A DNA stretch of 64,000 nucleotides from Polyangiaceae bacterium (GTDB lineage Bacteria > Myxococcota_A > Polyangia > Polyangiales > Polyangiaceae): assembly GCA_016712345.1 (NCBI GenBank), contig JADJRH010000001.1, positions 62,001 through 126,000 on the forward strand, read 5' to 3'. This document shows positions 1 to 9,084 of this stretch, piece after piece (the first letter of the stretch is position 1; every line of letters begins with the position of its first letter). The translations under genes and the position numbers were made by a program. The notes below the pieces were generated by a model. The model was not told where the DNA came from, did no database searches, and saw nothing but the letters and a program-made list of their open reading frames with translations.

Positions 1-912
1 ACTCCGCCGATGTAACAGAAGCCGCCGCCGCGTGCCTTTTCAGTTGGGTCGGCACCGGCCATTTTTCCGGGAGATGTCGTCCACTCAAACATGGAGCCCG
101 CCAGGTCAAAGTGGCCCCAGCGACCAACGCCTTTGGATTTGGAACCAACGGGTAGAATGTCTACCAGAGCGCAGGCCTTGTCGCCGTCACCGAGGCAATT
201 ATAAACGGCGTGTTCGGGGCTGGGCGCTTCTGTTCCCCAAGGGTAGGGCCGGTCTTCTTCACCGCCGCGCGATGCTCGTGTCCACTCAATGTCAGTGGGT
301 AGGCGTCCGCCGTCCCAAGCACAGAACGCGGCGGCGGTATACCAGGTGATGTTGTTTTTGGGGCGGTGGTCGTCGCCTCCTGTCCATGTGTCGTAGCGCT
401 TCCACCCTTCGAGGTGGGCGGCGTCTTGGACCTTACCATTTTGGGGCCACTTGAGCTGGTGGCCTTCCCCATCGTCGTGGAGAACCTGACCCGGCTTGGG
501 AACAGGTTGACCCGCGGCTACCCACGCGCGGAATCGGCCGACTGTCGCTTCAAACTTGTCAAGGTAGAAGGCTCGAACGAGCTTTTTTTCACCCGGGCCG
601 GAGTCAAGCCTTCTGTACAAAACATCACCCGAGGGGACGAGAGCGCGGGCGCAGCAATGTTGCCCAGCGCCGCAGTCGTTACCGGCGCCCGCTCGACCGT
701 CGCAACTTGGACCATGGGTAGGTTGGTCTGGAGTAGAAGCCGGGGGTGCAGGTGGGGGCGCTACCTCAACAGGGGCAGCGGCAACCGGTTCTGTGGCAGG
801 AGCGGGTGTTGTGGGCGCCGGGGTTGGCTTGGGAAGCGCCGCAGTTTGAGGCTCGGGGGCGGCAGTGCACCCGGCAACGAAAAGAGCGCAGAAGTGGAGA
901 GAGATTTTCACG
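1..912 (-). CDS. FGE/SUMF1-domain lipoprotein, 3' end cut by window
   Basis: A GTG start at 912 is preceded by GAGGG at good spacing. The 304 visible residues begin with a short hydrophobic leader ending in the lipobox V-A-G-C (Cys15), so the product is probably an outer- or inner-membrane lipoprotein. A Pro/Ala-rich linker (about residues 20-65) leads into a formylglycine-generating-enzyme-like (SUMF1) domain. Typical family features are seen: an FYLDKFEATVGRF start, ITWYTAAAFCAWDGGRLPT, PWGTE and FDLAGSMFEW. In myxobacteria such domains are common in regulatory or surface proteins and often lack sulfatase-activating function; the C-terminal part that would show the catalytic Cys pair is outside the window. 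Not listed by simple ATG searches because no early ATG exists. The family call is firm; the activity is unknown. Confidence 0.85.
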
Positions 913-1004
913 GTGTGCCCTCGCTTGGTCCGAAACGAAATCAGACCTCGACTGAAATCGCAAGCATGATTTGCGCTTTTTTCAGGTGAGCAATCGGCCG
1001 CGGG

Positions 1005-1150
1005 CCCAGAGCGACAGCTGAAACGTCACGCAACGAACGGACACGTTTGGATGCCTGTGACGTCTCTTCACCACCGGGAGAGCACAGAGGGTCACGGAGG
1101 ATTTCGGTTTGTCGGGCTGTGGATCTGCGTGATCTCCGTGCGTCCGTGTT
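1005..1150. repeat. Dispersed CACGGAG-type intergenic repeat, copy A
   Basis: The gap 913-1235 between two minus-strand genes carries no gene. It holds a sequence related to the reverse complement of 13601-13840. The shared parts are CCCAGAGCGACAGCTGAAACG, a CTTCACCAC...CACAGAGG block, TTTGTCGGGCTG and GTGATCTCCGTG. Such sequences give spurious short proteins with TEDTEGHR-like translations. Copy A is shorter than copy B. Confidence 0.7.
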
Positions 1151-1235
1151 GATTACGACGTGTCAGGAATCGAGACGTCTCAAGTCATTGCGAGGCGGCT
1201 GAAGTCCGGTTGAATGGGCCGCGAAACGTGACCGG

Positions 1236-2324
1236 TCAGTTGCAGCCGGGCGGGGACATGGCGCCGATCCATTCTTTGATGAGAGCGACGCCTTTTTTGT
1301 CAGGAACGCGGTTGGGTAGTTCGGGCATTTTGATATCAGGGTCTGTGGAACTCATGCGAAAGACAATGATGCTTTCGTCGGGGGCGCCCGGAACAATATC
1401 AAAGGTGTGGCCGCCCGTTCCTTGTCCGGCGGCGGCGGACTCTTTGCAAATGCCATTTTTTAAGGGTGTTTTTTCCCATTCTAACAGGACAAGACCGCTC
1501 GGTCCTCCACCTCCGCCGGGGCGATGGCAGTGGGAACAATTGGCATGAAGGTAGGCGCGTGCTCTTTCATCCACGGGCGCATCACCAAACGGGTCGGCAA
1601 AGGCGGGCAGCGATTCATCCACGGAGAAGTCGCTGTCAAACAGGCCCAGCTCGGCGAGGTGGGTGAGTTGGTTTTTCGCTTCACCGTTGACGGTAACGGT
1701 GCGGTTGAGTTGTTGAGTGAAGGGGCCCAAAAACGTTTGTTTGTCGTTGCGTTCGTGGCAGCTTTTACACTGGTTTTGGTTGGGTACAATGTACTCTTCG
1801 GAGTTGGAAACTCCGTCTTCGTCGATATAGGTGACATCTACCCGCTCGCCAGCGATCATGCGCGCCGCGTCGGTTTGCTCATCGTTCCAACGGTAGATTT
1901 CACTGGACCACCCCGCCTCACCCAAGATGAGAAGGCGCGTTTCAAGGGTATGCCGCGGCGATGTTGAATCGCGAAAATCGTCTCGAAATGAGAATGTTTT
2001 GACCAGAATTGTGCCCACCGGATATTCCCAATTTTCATCGGGAGTGAAGTGGATTTTCCCTTCCGCCGGCAACTTTATAAGGCGCTGCTTTTCTGCATGA
2101 TCTGACCAAAGGGGCGCCGCCACCTGAAATTCTACCACCCCGTAAGCGGGGGTTAGATTTTTCATTTCTCCTTCAAAAAAGCAGTATTCAGAGAGCTTTT
2201 CGTGCGGGAGTGCGCCGGAAGAAGGCGTGCACTGCGTTGGGGGCAGAGTGGACTCTTGATCTGCACAGGCGGAAAGGGTTGAGAGGAATATGGCGCAAAG
2301 CCCACCCATCAAGCCGGTAACCAT
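1236..2324 (-). CDS. Diheme c-type cytochrome lipoprotein (SO2930/TIGR03806-like)
   Basis: Two c-type heme sites are visible, CKSCH and CSHCH, about 77 residues apart, followed by a Gly-rich loop. The region before them resembles the SO2930-type family of conserved diheme cytochromes, which is usually encoded next to a parallel beta-helix lipoprotein, as here. I chose the ATG at 2324 because it puts a hydrophobic leader directly before the lipobox L-S-A-C. The frame is open further upstream to a GTG at 2462, which would overlap the preceding gene by 32 bp and give a leader too long for a lipoprotein. The n-region from 2324 lacks a positive charge, so the start is uncertain. Probable periplasmic electron carrier or redox partner of the beta-helix protein; the substrate is not known. 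Confidence 0.85.
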   Translation of the reverse strand: MVTGLMGGLCAIFLSTLSACADQESTLPPTQCTPSSGALPHEKLSEYCFFEGEMKNLTPAYGVVEFQVAAPLWSDHAEKQRLIKLPAEGKIHFTPDENWEYPVGTILVKTFSFRDDFRDSTSPRHTLETRLLILGEAGWSSEIYRWNDEQTDAARMIAGERVDVTYIDEDGVSNSEEYIVPNQNQCKSCHERNDKQTFLGPFTQQLNRTVTVNGEAKNQLTHLAELGLFDSDFSVDESLPAFADPFGDAPVDERARAYLHANCSHCHRPGGGGGPSGLVLLEWEKTPLKNGICKESAAAGQGTGGHTFDIVPGAPDESIIVFRMSSTDPDIKMPELPNRVPDKKGVALIKEWIGAMSPPGCN

Positions 2325-2430
2325 TGGATGGTTGAACGAGCGACCTGAATGGGTGGACGGTGTGATAAAAATTGCGCTTTGCGGCACGTGCAGCACCTCT
2401 CTGACCAGCTTCCATTCAGACAACATTTTG

Positions 2431-3732
2431 TCAGTTTTGCGGTGGAAGAGGCTCATATTCACATGTCACTTTGGCGGCGTCGATATCCACATTGGATGGG
2501 TTGTTGCACATGTCAATGTTGACAAACGATGCCGGGTCACCGGCTCCTGTCATGTTGTTGTTGAGACAGTTTTTGAGGTGCCCATCATCAACGGCGTTGG
2601 GGTCGAGGCAGCCGTCCCACACAATGGACGGGATGGGGCTGAATCCACCGGCGGAGTCACCGATCAGCGGGTCAGGGTCTTTGCCGTTGTTGTCAAAGGT
2701 GTTGTCGTGAATGAAGTTGCCTTCAGGGAAGCTGTTGTAGGCTGGGTCATTGGGCATGCCAAACAGCGATTCTAGATAACTGACCATGAGGATGCCGACA
2801 GAGCTGTTGCCCTTGATGGTGTTGTTGTGCACTTCGTTGTCATCGGTTGCGAGCAACATGAGGCCAACGCCGTAAGGCACCTGTGAAACTGTGGTTCCCG
2901 GTTCACCGAAGTTGGGGATGTTGTTGTTTTGAATGATATTGTCGTGCACTTTGGCTCGTTTTCCATCTTGCACGGGTAGACCGGGGAGATTGAACACGAG
3001 AATTCCGGCGGTGTTATCGTGGGCCTTGTTGTTCATCACTTCGGCATCGGTGGAGTTTTCAATCTCAATGCCGGCAACGTTGCCATACGCTTCACTGTTG
3101 GTGACAACGATGTTGGTGGATTGGCCCACGTAAATGCCGGCGTCGCGCGCTCCTTTGACGACGCATGTGTCGATTAACACACCGGTGCTGCCAACTGGAT
3201 ACAGTCCGTATGCTCCGTTGTCGAGAGAAGCGTCGGCTTCCCACAGAACTGTCATGTTGCGGAAGGTGATGTTTTCTACCGAGTCGGCGCGCAGACCGTC
3301 ACCGGGGGTGTTTTTGACGGTCAGCTTTTCAACAGTGACGTTGTCGCTTTTGATGAGTACACCGTTCGCGCCCACGTCCTGCGCGGAGAAGTCCCAGATG
3401 GTGGCGTCTTGACCTTTGCCGCGGAGAGTGACCTTGTTTACGTCAAGTGAGAGTTCTGTGTTGAACTTGAAAGTGCCTTCTGTAAAACAGAGAATGTCAC
3501 CCTCTTTGGCTTCAATCAGGGCTGTTTGTACGGTGCTCTGATCATCGGCGCTCGGGGAGATCGCGGCGGTGCAGTCGGGGTCGACGGTGGAGCCACCCGA
3601 CCCGCCGGTTCCGCCTCCAGAACCTCCCGTTCCGTCACCCCCGCCGTCACATCCAAGGGTGAGGCCCGGCAGCGCAAAGGCGCACAAAACAAGGGAACTC
3701 GCGAAGCGAAAAAGTTGGGCGCAGTCTCTCAT
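2431..3732 (-). CDS. Parallel beta-helix lipoprotein (TIGR03805-like), partner of the diheme cytochrome
   Basis: 433 residues. The N-terminus is a leader ending L-T-L-G-C, then a Gly/Thr/Ser linker (GGGDGTGGSGGGTGGSGG), typical of Myxococcota lipoproteins. The body is a right-handed beta-helix of about 22-residue rungs with repeated NITF, GVLID, NIVVTNSEA, NNKAHDNTAGI and DNEVHNNTI turns, i.e. carbohydrate-lyase/NosD-like folds. It lies upstream of, and in the same direction as, the diheme cytochrome. These two families are known as a recurrent pair, so the two products probably act together on the cell surface or in the periplasm. No catalytic residues can be assigned by eye. Confidence 0.85.
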   Translation of the reverse strand: MRDCAQLFRFASSLVLCAFALPGLTLGCDGGGDGTGGSGGGTGGSGGSTVDPDCTAAISPSADDQSTVQTALIEAKEGDILCFTEGTFKFNTELSLDVNKVTLRGKGQDATIWDFSAQDVGANGVLIKSDNVTVEKLTVKNTPGDGLRADSVENITFRNMTVLWEADASLDNGAYGLYPVGSTGVLIDTCVVKGARDAGIYVGQSTNIVVTNSEAYGNVAGIEIENSTDAEVMNNKAHDNTAGILVFNLPGLPVQDGKRAKVHDNIIQNNNIPNFGEPGTTVSQVPYGVGLMLLATDDNEVHNNTIKGNSSVGILMVSYLESLFGMPNDPAYNSFPEGNFIHDNTFDNNGKDPDPLIGDSAGGFSPIPSIVWDGCLDPNAVDDGHLKNCLNNNMTGAGDPASFVNIDMCNNPSNVDIDAAKVTCEYEPLPPQN

Positions 3733-3839
3733 TGGGCGAGGCTAGCGAACAATTTGCCGCTCTTCAATGCGGTCGAGTGACCGCAAGACCTGATACGGGG
3801 ATTTGCAAAGCGCCGCGGCTGTTATCGCTTGAGTGAGGA

Positions 3840-5300
3840 CTAGATTTTGATTTTTTTCCAGTCACCGGAGCGAAACTTGGTGACCATCACCAGGGCGAGA
3901 AGAACGGCATAGGCCACGCCGGCCCACCAAATGCCCATGAGGCCCCACTTGAGGGTGATGCCGAACAGCCACGACAGCGGCACAAACACGCAGAAGTGGA
4001 GAAGCAGCTCGGCAACCATGACAAAGCGTGTGTTGCCTGCGCCGAACAGGGCTTGCGTGAGAATCATGCCCACTGCAATGAGGGGTGTGACAATGCCCAT
4101 GAGGCGCATTGGGCCGAGAGCTGCTTGGCGAACGATTTCACTTTTGGTGACAACCGCTAATACTTGGGGTGCGAAAACGGCGAGCAAGACACCGAGAGTG
4201 CCGAATACGGCAAGTCCGAGCTTGACGCTTGTCCAACCAAAACGAGCTGCTTTGTCGGGATTTTTTTCACCGAGCGATTGAGTGACCAACGTGGCTGTGG
4301 AGGTGCCAAATGCGAGACACGCAGTGAAGATGAGTTTGAGTACACCTCCCACCACCGTTGTTGCCGCACCGTTCACGGGTTCTCCCGCGCCGCCGGGGCA
4401 CAAGGGTGAGGCTACTCCCGCTGGAAAGTACACATCGAGTCTTTGGGCAATGAAGACGAAAAGGCCCAATCCCGTGGTGACGGCAATCGTGGCAATGGCG
4501 CTCGGATACGAGAGTTTGATGATGTCTGTGGTGAGAGTGCGGTCGAGCTTTTTCACCGTGAACGGGTGGAATCGGCCGCGGTAGTTGGGGTGGAGGGCGT
4601 ATCCAATCAAGATGAAGAGGCCGACGTAGGTGGATACGAAGCCCGCAAAGCCGGCACCGGCGATACCCATTTTCGGAGCGCCGAGAGTGGCATTTCCGAA
4701 AATGAAAATGAGGCAGAGAATGATGTTGATCGCGTTCATCACAATGGCAGACACGAGATGAACGTGGGTTTTACCAATGCCGTCGAAAAAGGCCTTAAAC
4801 GCGAACGTGGTTGTCATGGACGTGACGCCGAGAAAACGCCACTTGAGATAGGCATGCGCGGCGGCGCGAGGCTCGGGCACGCTGATGATCTTGGATAAGA
4901 TCGCCGGCATGGTGAGATAGCCGAGAATTGAAAACAAGATGCCCGCGACGAAAGCGAAGAGAGCTGCATTGAGCAGAACAGCTCCCGCATCACCGTCGCG
5001 TTTTTCGGCCACACGGCGACCGACATAAGCTTGTGTACCCACCGAGATCGCCGACAGAGAACCGCCGAAAAGCCAGAGAATCAGGAGCGATGGGAGCAAC
5101 GCACTTTGAGCGTTGGAGGACTCGGGGCAACCGAGCCAACCGAGAAACACAATATCGACTTCGTTGACGATGCTTTGGGTGAGCATCGCCAGAACCGTCG
5201 GGACAGCGAGCTTGAGAATCGCTCGGGCGGGAGGCCCGGACGTGATCGAAGGAGGGGCGAGATCGCGGGCTGCGGGCGCGCTTTGGTCGAGTCCGGCCAT
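3840..5300 (-). CDS. MATE-family multidrug/cation antiporter
   Basis: About 486 residues with 12 hydrophobic segments and the family N-terminal signature ILKLAVPTVLAMLTQSIVNEVD, followed by GTQAYVGRRVAEKRDGDAG after TM2. The duplicated 6+6 helix pattern is visible, with a second half beginning KLSYPSAIATIAVTTGLG. Exports drugs or metabolites in exchange for Na+ or H+. I place the start at the ATG at 5300. An upstream ATG at 5378 lies inside the terminator hairpin of the kinase gene (5339-5380) and would add 26 residues unlike the family. The C-terminus is a short basic tail. No neighbour suggests the substrate. Confidence 0.88.
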   Translation of the reverse strand: MAGLDQSAPAARDLAPPSITSGPPARAILKLAVPTVLAMLTQSIVNEVDIVFLGWLGCPESSNAQSALLPSLLILWLFGGSLSAISVGTQAYVGRRVAEKRDGDAGAVLLNAALFAFVAGILFSILGYLTMPAILSKIISVPEPRAAAHAYLKWRFLGVTSMTTTFAFKAFFDGIGKTHVHLVSAIVMNAINIILCLIFIFGNATLGAPKMGIAGAGFAGFVSTYVGLFILIGYALHPNYRGRFHPFTVKKLDRTLTTDIIKLSYPSAIATIAVTTGLGLFVFIAQRLDVYFPAGVASPLCPGGAGEPVNGAATTVVGGVLKLIFTACLAFGTSTATLVTQSLGEKNPDKAARFGWTSVKLGLAVFGTLGVLLAVFAPQVLAVVTKSEIVRQAALGPMRLMGIVTPLIAVGMILTQALFGAGNTRFVMVAELLLHFCVFVPLSWLFGITLKWGLMGIWWAGVAYAVLLALVMVTKFRSGDWKKIKI

Positions 5301-5338
5301 TGGGTGGGGCGTTTTACATCGGACTGCGAACCGATCGA

Positions 5339-5380
5339 GAAAAAGAAATGCGCAGTGGCCTTTCGGCGCGCTGCGCATTT
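5339..5380 (-). terminator. Rho-independent terminator after the kinase gene
   Basis: A perfect 10-bp stem, AAATGCGCAG (5346-5355) with CTGCGCATTT (5371-5380), is followed on the minus strand by a CTTTTT run. It lies 27 bp past the kinase stop codon, and it argues against the longer start of the MATE gene. Confidence 0.75.
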
Positions 5381-5406
5381 AAGAACGACTTGGTTGTTGG
5401 CCTGGA

Positions 5407-8112
5407 TTAGCGGGCTTTAGCGAGGCGAACCTTCTTTTTCTTTTTGCGGGCGGCTTCATCGTCGTCCTTGAGCGGCGCGAGATGTTTGTTTGGTTTCGCG
5501 TTGTCGTTTTTTGTTTGGTCGCTTTTGTTCGACTTTGCCGGCGTGGGCGTTGGAGCGGTTTCGCCCTGTTTGGGAGCTGATTTTTTCGCCGCCGGCTTAA
5601 CGTGTCGACGCGGTTTCGGAGTTGCCTTGACAGGCTTTGCGGGCGGGGCGGCCGGCGCAGCCTGCGTTTCGTTGAGGGCCGCGGGCGCAGCTTCGCCCAT
5701 GTCTTCCGGGTCAACACCCGCAACGACGTCGGCATTTTCGCCGCCGTCTGCAAGAGCGGGATCGCTTTCGTCGGCCGCGAGCGCGTCGTTGCTATTTTCG
5801 GCGGGCTCATTCGGCGCTGCCGCGGGGGGCGGATTTTCAAGCGGAACTTCACCGAGCGGAACCTCGGCGAGATCGGTTGAACGAGCCGGCTCGGGTTGAA
5901 CAACGGGCTCAGGCGTGATCGAAACAGGCTTGGAAAAGAGCGCAACCACGCGCGCGGGCATCCGCGAACGGAACTTTTCGCTTTTCACAAAGCCGATGCC
6001 GAGAGCGATCGCCAAGAGCGCCGTGACGGCCGCGAGGCCTCCCAAGATGCGACGACTCGACGAGCGCTTTCGGCTGGATCCAAGGGCGTTTTCGATGGCG
6101 CGAATCATTTCGGTGGCGCTCTGGAAACGAGCGCTCGGTTGTCGCGAAAGGGCCTTCATGAGTACATCTGAAACCGTTTCGGGGATGGCGCGCGCGGGGG
6201 CGATCTCCTGCGGCTTCGGCGGGCTTCCTTTTCGTTTTTGATCGAGGATCGCGAGAGCGCTTTTCCCTTCAAACGGAAGGCGACCGGTGAGCATTTCGAA
6301 GGCGATGCAACCGACGGCGTAGAGGTCGGCCCGACCGTCGACATCACCGCCGAGCACCTGCTCGGGCGCCATGTATTCGGGCGTCCCGAAGATCGTGATC
6401 TCGCGCGCCGGGGCTTGCGATCCAGGGGTTTCGAGTGCGATGGCTCGACCGCCGGCCAAACCGAAATCGAGAAGTTTTACGCCGCCGCCGGGAGTGAGAA
6501 ACACGTTTGACGGTTGAATGTCGCGATGAACAATGCCGGCTGAATGAGCAACTTCGAGCGCTTTTAGAAGGCTGGAAGCGATCGTCAGGGTTTCGCGATA
6601 GTCGGCTCCGCGTTCACGGGCGAGATAGTCCTTGAGCGTTTCGCCTTCGAGCAGGTCCATGACGCAGAACGGGCGGCCGTCGGCGAGGGTGCCGATCTCG
6701 TGTACACACGCCAAACCGGGATGTTCGATGACCGAAAGGGCGCGCGCCGCACGACGGAAACGCTCCACCGACTCGGGCTTGGAGGCGCTCTCACCGGAGA
6801 GGAGCTTCACGGCAACGTGCTTCTTTGTTTCGATGTGCTCCATCTCGAAAACGGTGCTCGTTGCGCCGCGTCCGATTTCGCGGACAATGCGGTATTTGGT
6901 GCCTTCAAAAGAAGGCTGTTGTTCTGTCGCAGGGGTCGCTTTTTCAGCCGCTTTGGGGGCAGGCTCGGGGCGTTTGTTGTTGGCAGCGGGCTTCGCTTCG
7001 CTCGGCTTGTGTACACGAGCCGCGGCAATCAGTCGGGCCAATTCCTTGCGTGACGCGTTGGGTTCACCGGGGAAGAGGACGCTCATCAAGTGAGCCGCGC
7101 GCGGCCGAACTCCGCGCTCACCCGAAGGGAGGGCCGGTGCCGACGCGAGCAACTTAGCAAGATCTGTCGCGGCGGCGCGGGCCGCGAGATAACGCTCGTC
7201 GCGCTCAAAAGCGGTCAGTTTGGCGATCGCCACGTCGAGCGCTTCGGGCGCTTTGAGCTGTTCGGCAAGCTTGGGCGGGCTCATTTCGTTGCGCGCGACC
7301 TTGGCAAGGTGTACCTGCGCATCACCCTGCAAAAAGCGGCGTCCCGCGCACAACTCCCAGAGCATGATTCCCAGCGCATAAAGGTCGACGCGAGCATCGC
7401 CTGAATCGCCGTTCGCAACTTCGGGAGCAACGTAGCCGGGCTTTGCGAACACCACTCCGCTGACGGTGTGGCAACGCCTGTTTTGCCCGCGCGCTGTGCC
7501 AAAATCGATGATTTTGACCTCGCCCGTGAAGCTCACCATGACGTTTTGAGGCGAGAGATCGCGGTGTACAATTGCGAGGGGGCGGCCGCTCGGGTCTTTG
7601 CGCTCATGCACGTGGGCGAGGCCCTCGGCGATGAGTTGAGCGAGCGCAACGGCGTCCGCCCAGGCGAGCCGATGTCCGGTTTGCACCGCACGTTGACGAA
7701 GTTCACCGAGGCTCTTGCCTTCAACGTGTTCAACGACGGCGTAGGGCTCGCCCGTGGCGTCGTCGATCGCGGCGTCGAGCATTTGAGCAACGCCGGAGTG
7801 AGAAAGCTGCGCCTGCACGCGCGTTTCATCGAGAAAACGAGCGTAGAAGTTGGGATCTTTCTTGTGCTCGCGGCGGATGATCTTCACGATCACAGGACGC
7901 TCCGCGCCTTCAATTCCCATGGTTGTGGCGAGCATCACTTCGCCCATTCCGCCGCGCGCAATGCGCTTGAGGAGCATGTATCGGCCGAGAGGACGCGGCA
8001 GATCGTCTGCCATGGGATCGTCGTTGGCCGAGATGCGATCGTCGTCGGCGGCGACAAAACGGCTGCTTTTGTCGTCGCGCTTCGCTCCAGGGACGGTCGG
8101 AAGGTTCGCCAT
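5407..8112 (-). CDS. Membrane Ser/Thr protein kinase with two tandem kinase domains
   Basis: About 901 residues from the ATG at 8112; an upstream in-frame ATG at 8283 adds an unlikely basic tail. Kinase domain 1 (about 43-325) has GRGGMGEV-like GGMGEV, Lys in VIVKII, HRDLSPQNV and DFGTA. Domain 2 (about 404-675) has GRGATSTVFE, AVKLL, HRDIQPSNV, DFGLA and GTPEYMAPEQ. One TM helix (about 688-709) is followed by a Pro/Ala/Lys-rich extracytoplasmic region of about 190 residues. In both catalytic loops the Lys of HRDxKxxN is replaced (Ser in domain 1, Gln in domain 2). Ser is common in myxobacterial Pkn kinases; Gln in domain 2 may mean weak or no activity. Two full kinase domains in one chain are unusual. 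Substrates are unknown. Confidence 0.9.
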   Translation of the reverse strand: MANLPTVPGAKRDDKSSRFVAADDDRISANDDPMADDLPRPLGRYMLLKRIARGGMGEVMLATTMGIEGAERPVIVKIIRREHKKDPNFYARFLDETRVQAQLSHSGVAQMLDAAIDDATGEPYAVVEHVEGKSLGELRQRAVQTGHRLAWADAVALAQLIAEGLAHVHERKDPSGRPLAIVHRDLSPQNVMVSFTGEVKIIDFGTARGQNRRCHTVSGVVFAKPGYVAPEVANGDSGDARVDLYALGIMLWELCAGRRFLQGDAQVHLAKVARNEMSPPKLAEQLKAPEALDVAIAKLTAFERDERYLAARAAATDLAKLLASAPALPSGERGVRPRAAHLMSVLFPGEPNASRKELARLIAAARVHKPSEAKPAANNKRPEPAPKAAEKATPATEQQPSFEGTKYRIVREIGRGATSTVFEMEHIETKKHVAVKLLSGESASKPESVERFRRAARALSVIEHPGLACVHEIGTLADGRPFCVMDLLEGETLKDYLARERGADYRETLTIASSLLKALEVAHSAGIVHRDIQPSNVFLTPGGGVKLLDFGLAGGRAIALETPGSQAPAREITIFGTPEYMAPEQVLGGDVDGRADLYAVGCIAFEMLTGRLPFEGKSALAILDQKRKGSPPKPQEIAPARAIPETVSDVLMKALSRQPSARFQSATEMIRAIENALGSSRKRSSSRRILGGLAAVTALLAIALGIGFVKSEKFRSRMPARVVALFSKPVSITPEPVVQPEPARSTDLAEVPLGEVPLENPPPAAAPNEPAENSNDALAADESDPALADGGENADVVAGVDPEDMGEAAPAALNETQAAPAAPPAKPVKATPKPRRHVKPAAKKSAPKQGETAPTPTPAKSNKSDQTKNDNAKPNKHLAPLKDDDEAARKKKKKVRLAKAR

Positions 8113-8352
8113 GCGGTCGAACCTACAGATGTAGGATAAAGTGGGCCAAACTTTCGAAGGCTGTTTTTTCGGCTTTTTTTCGCACCCGGTTTTCGGGGCG
8201 GATCGTGAAGAAAGGTCAACCGGATTGCATTGGCCTTTGCGTTGGACTACGGTTCGCTCACCTTGAGCCTTTTGCTCAAACACTGGCGGACGGGGCGGCC
8301 GACATACGCGGCCCAGCGCTCCTTTTCGCGTTCAACGCTGCATTACGCGGCG

Positions 8353-8835
8353 ATGTGGTGTTTGGCGGTTTCGGCGCTCGCGGTGACGGTGTTCTGGCCG
8401 TCAAAGAGCTTCGCGGCCATTGTTCAAGCGTGTGAGAGCGACTTTGCAACGCGCCTTGCCGAGTCGGTGGCGGGTGAAACTCGGAGCGATGATTGCAGCT
8501 CCGACGACGCGGACGACATCGACAACTCGCGCGCCGCTCCCATTTGTGATTCACGAGGCATTTCGGCGGTTGCGCCGCCGCGAATTCGCGGGGTGGCCGA
8601 TGTTCGGCTCGACCGCAACAAGCCCTGTGACAGCGGCGAGTCCGCCCGGCAAATGGTGACATCCGATCGGAGCGATCCTCCGGGTCACTCGCCGGAAGCG
8701 CTTGCTGAACGCGCTATATTGCCGGAAATCACACTTGCGCCGAGAACAGCCGACGAGCGCATCATCGATCCTCCCGCCGTGACGTTTGGTCCGGCGGCCG
8801 GAGTTCGAACAGACGTTTTTCACCCTCCCCGCTGA
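8353..8835 (+). CDS. Secreted protein of unknown function
   Basis: 160 residues from the ATG at 8353, which gives a plausible signal peptide (MWCLAVSALAVTVFWPSKSFA). The frame is open from 8230, but the upstream part is unlike a leader. The mature part has few hydrophobic stretches, several Asp/Ser-rich segments, four Cys after the leader that could form disulfides, and a Pro-rich end. I recognise no domain. It is divergent from the kinase gene, and the 240-bp gap between them would hold both promoters. Coding status rests on the signal peptide and the uninterrupted frame. Confidence 0.5.
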   Translation: MWCLAVSALAVTVFWPSKSFAAIVQACESDFATRLAESVAGETRSDDCSSDDADDIDNSRAAPICDSRGISAVAPPRIRGVADVRLDRNKPCDSGESARQMVTSDRSDPPGHSPEALAERAILPEITLAPRTADERIIDPPAVTFGPAAGVRTDVFHPPR

Positions 8836-9084
8836 TCCTGATTGGGGGGCATTGCGGGAATACGGGCTGTTTGCGAACCAATACCATCTTCAATGACGGG
8901 TGGTGAGCGGCAGTCCGATCGGCCGGACTAAACCGTTGTTCGCCGGCCTACCGCAGTGGACAGCGAGGGTTGGTTTTTTTGATTTGGACTTACCGTCCTT
9001 GAGCGACTGGCGCTCAAAGGCGGAATTGGCAACTGCCTTGTTCCGGCGATGATGCTGGAAGAGGCACTTATGTGAGGTTGGTAA

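Noticed and set aside
5301..5378. Longer start for the MATE gene at 5378
   Set aside because: Falls in a rho-independent terminator and adds residues unlike the family.
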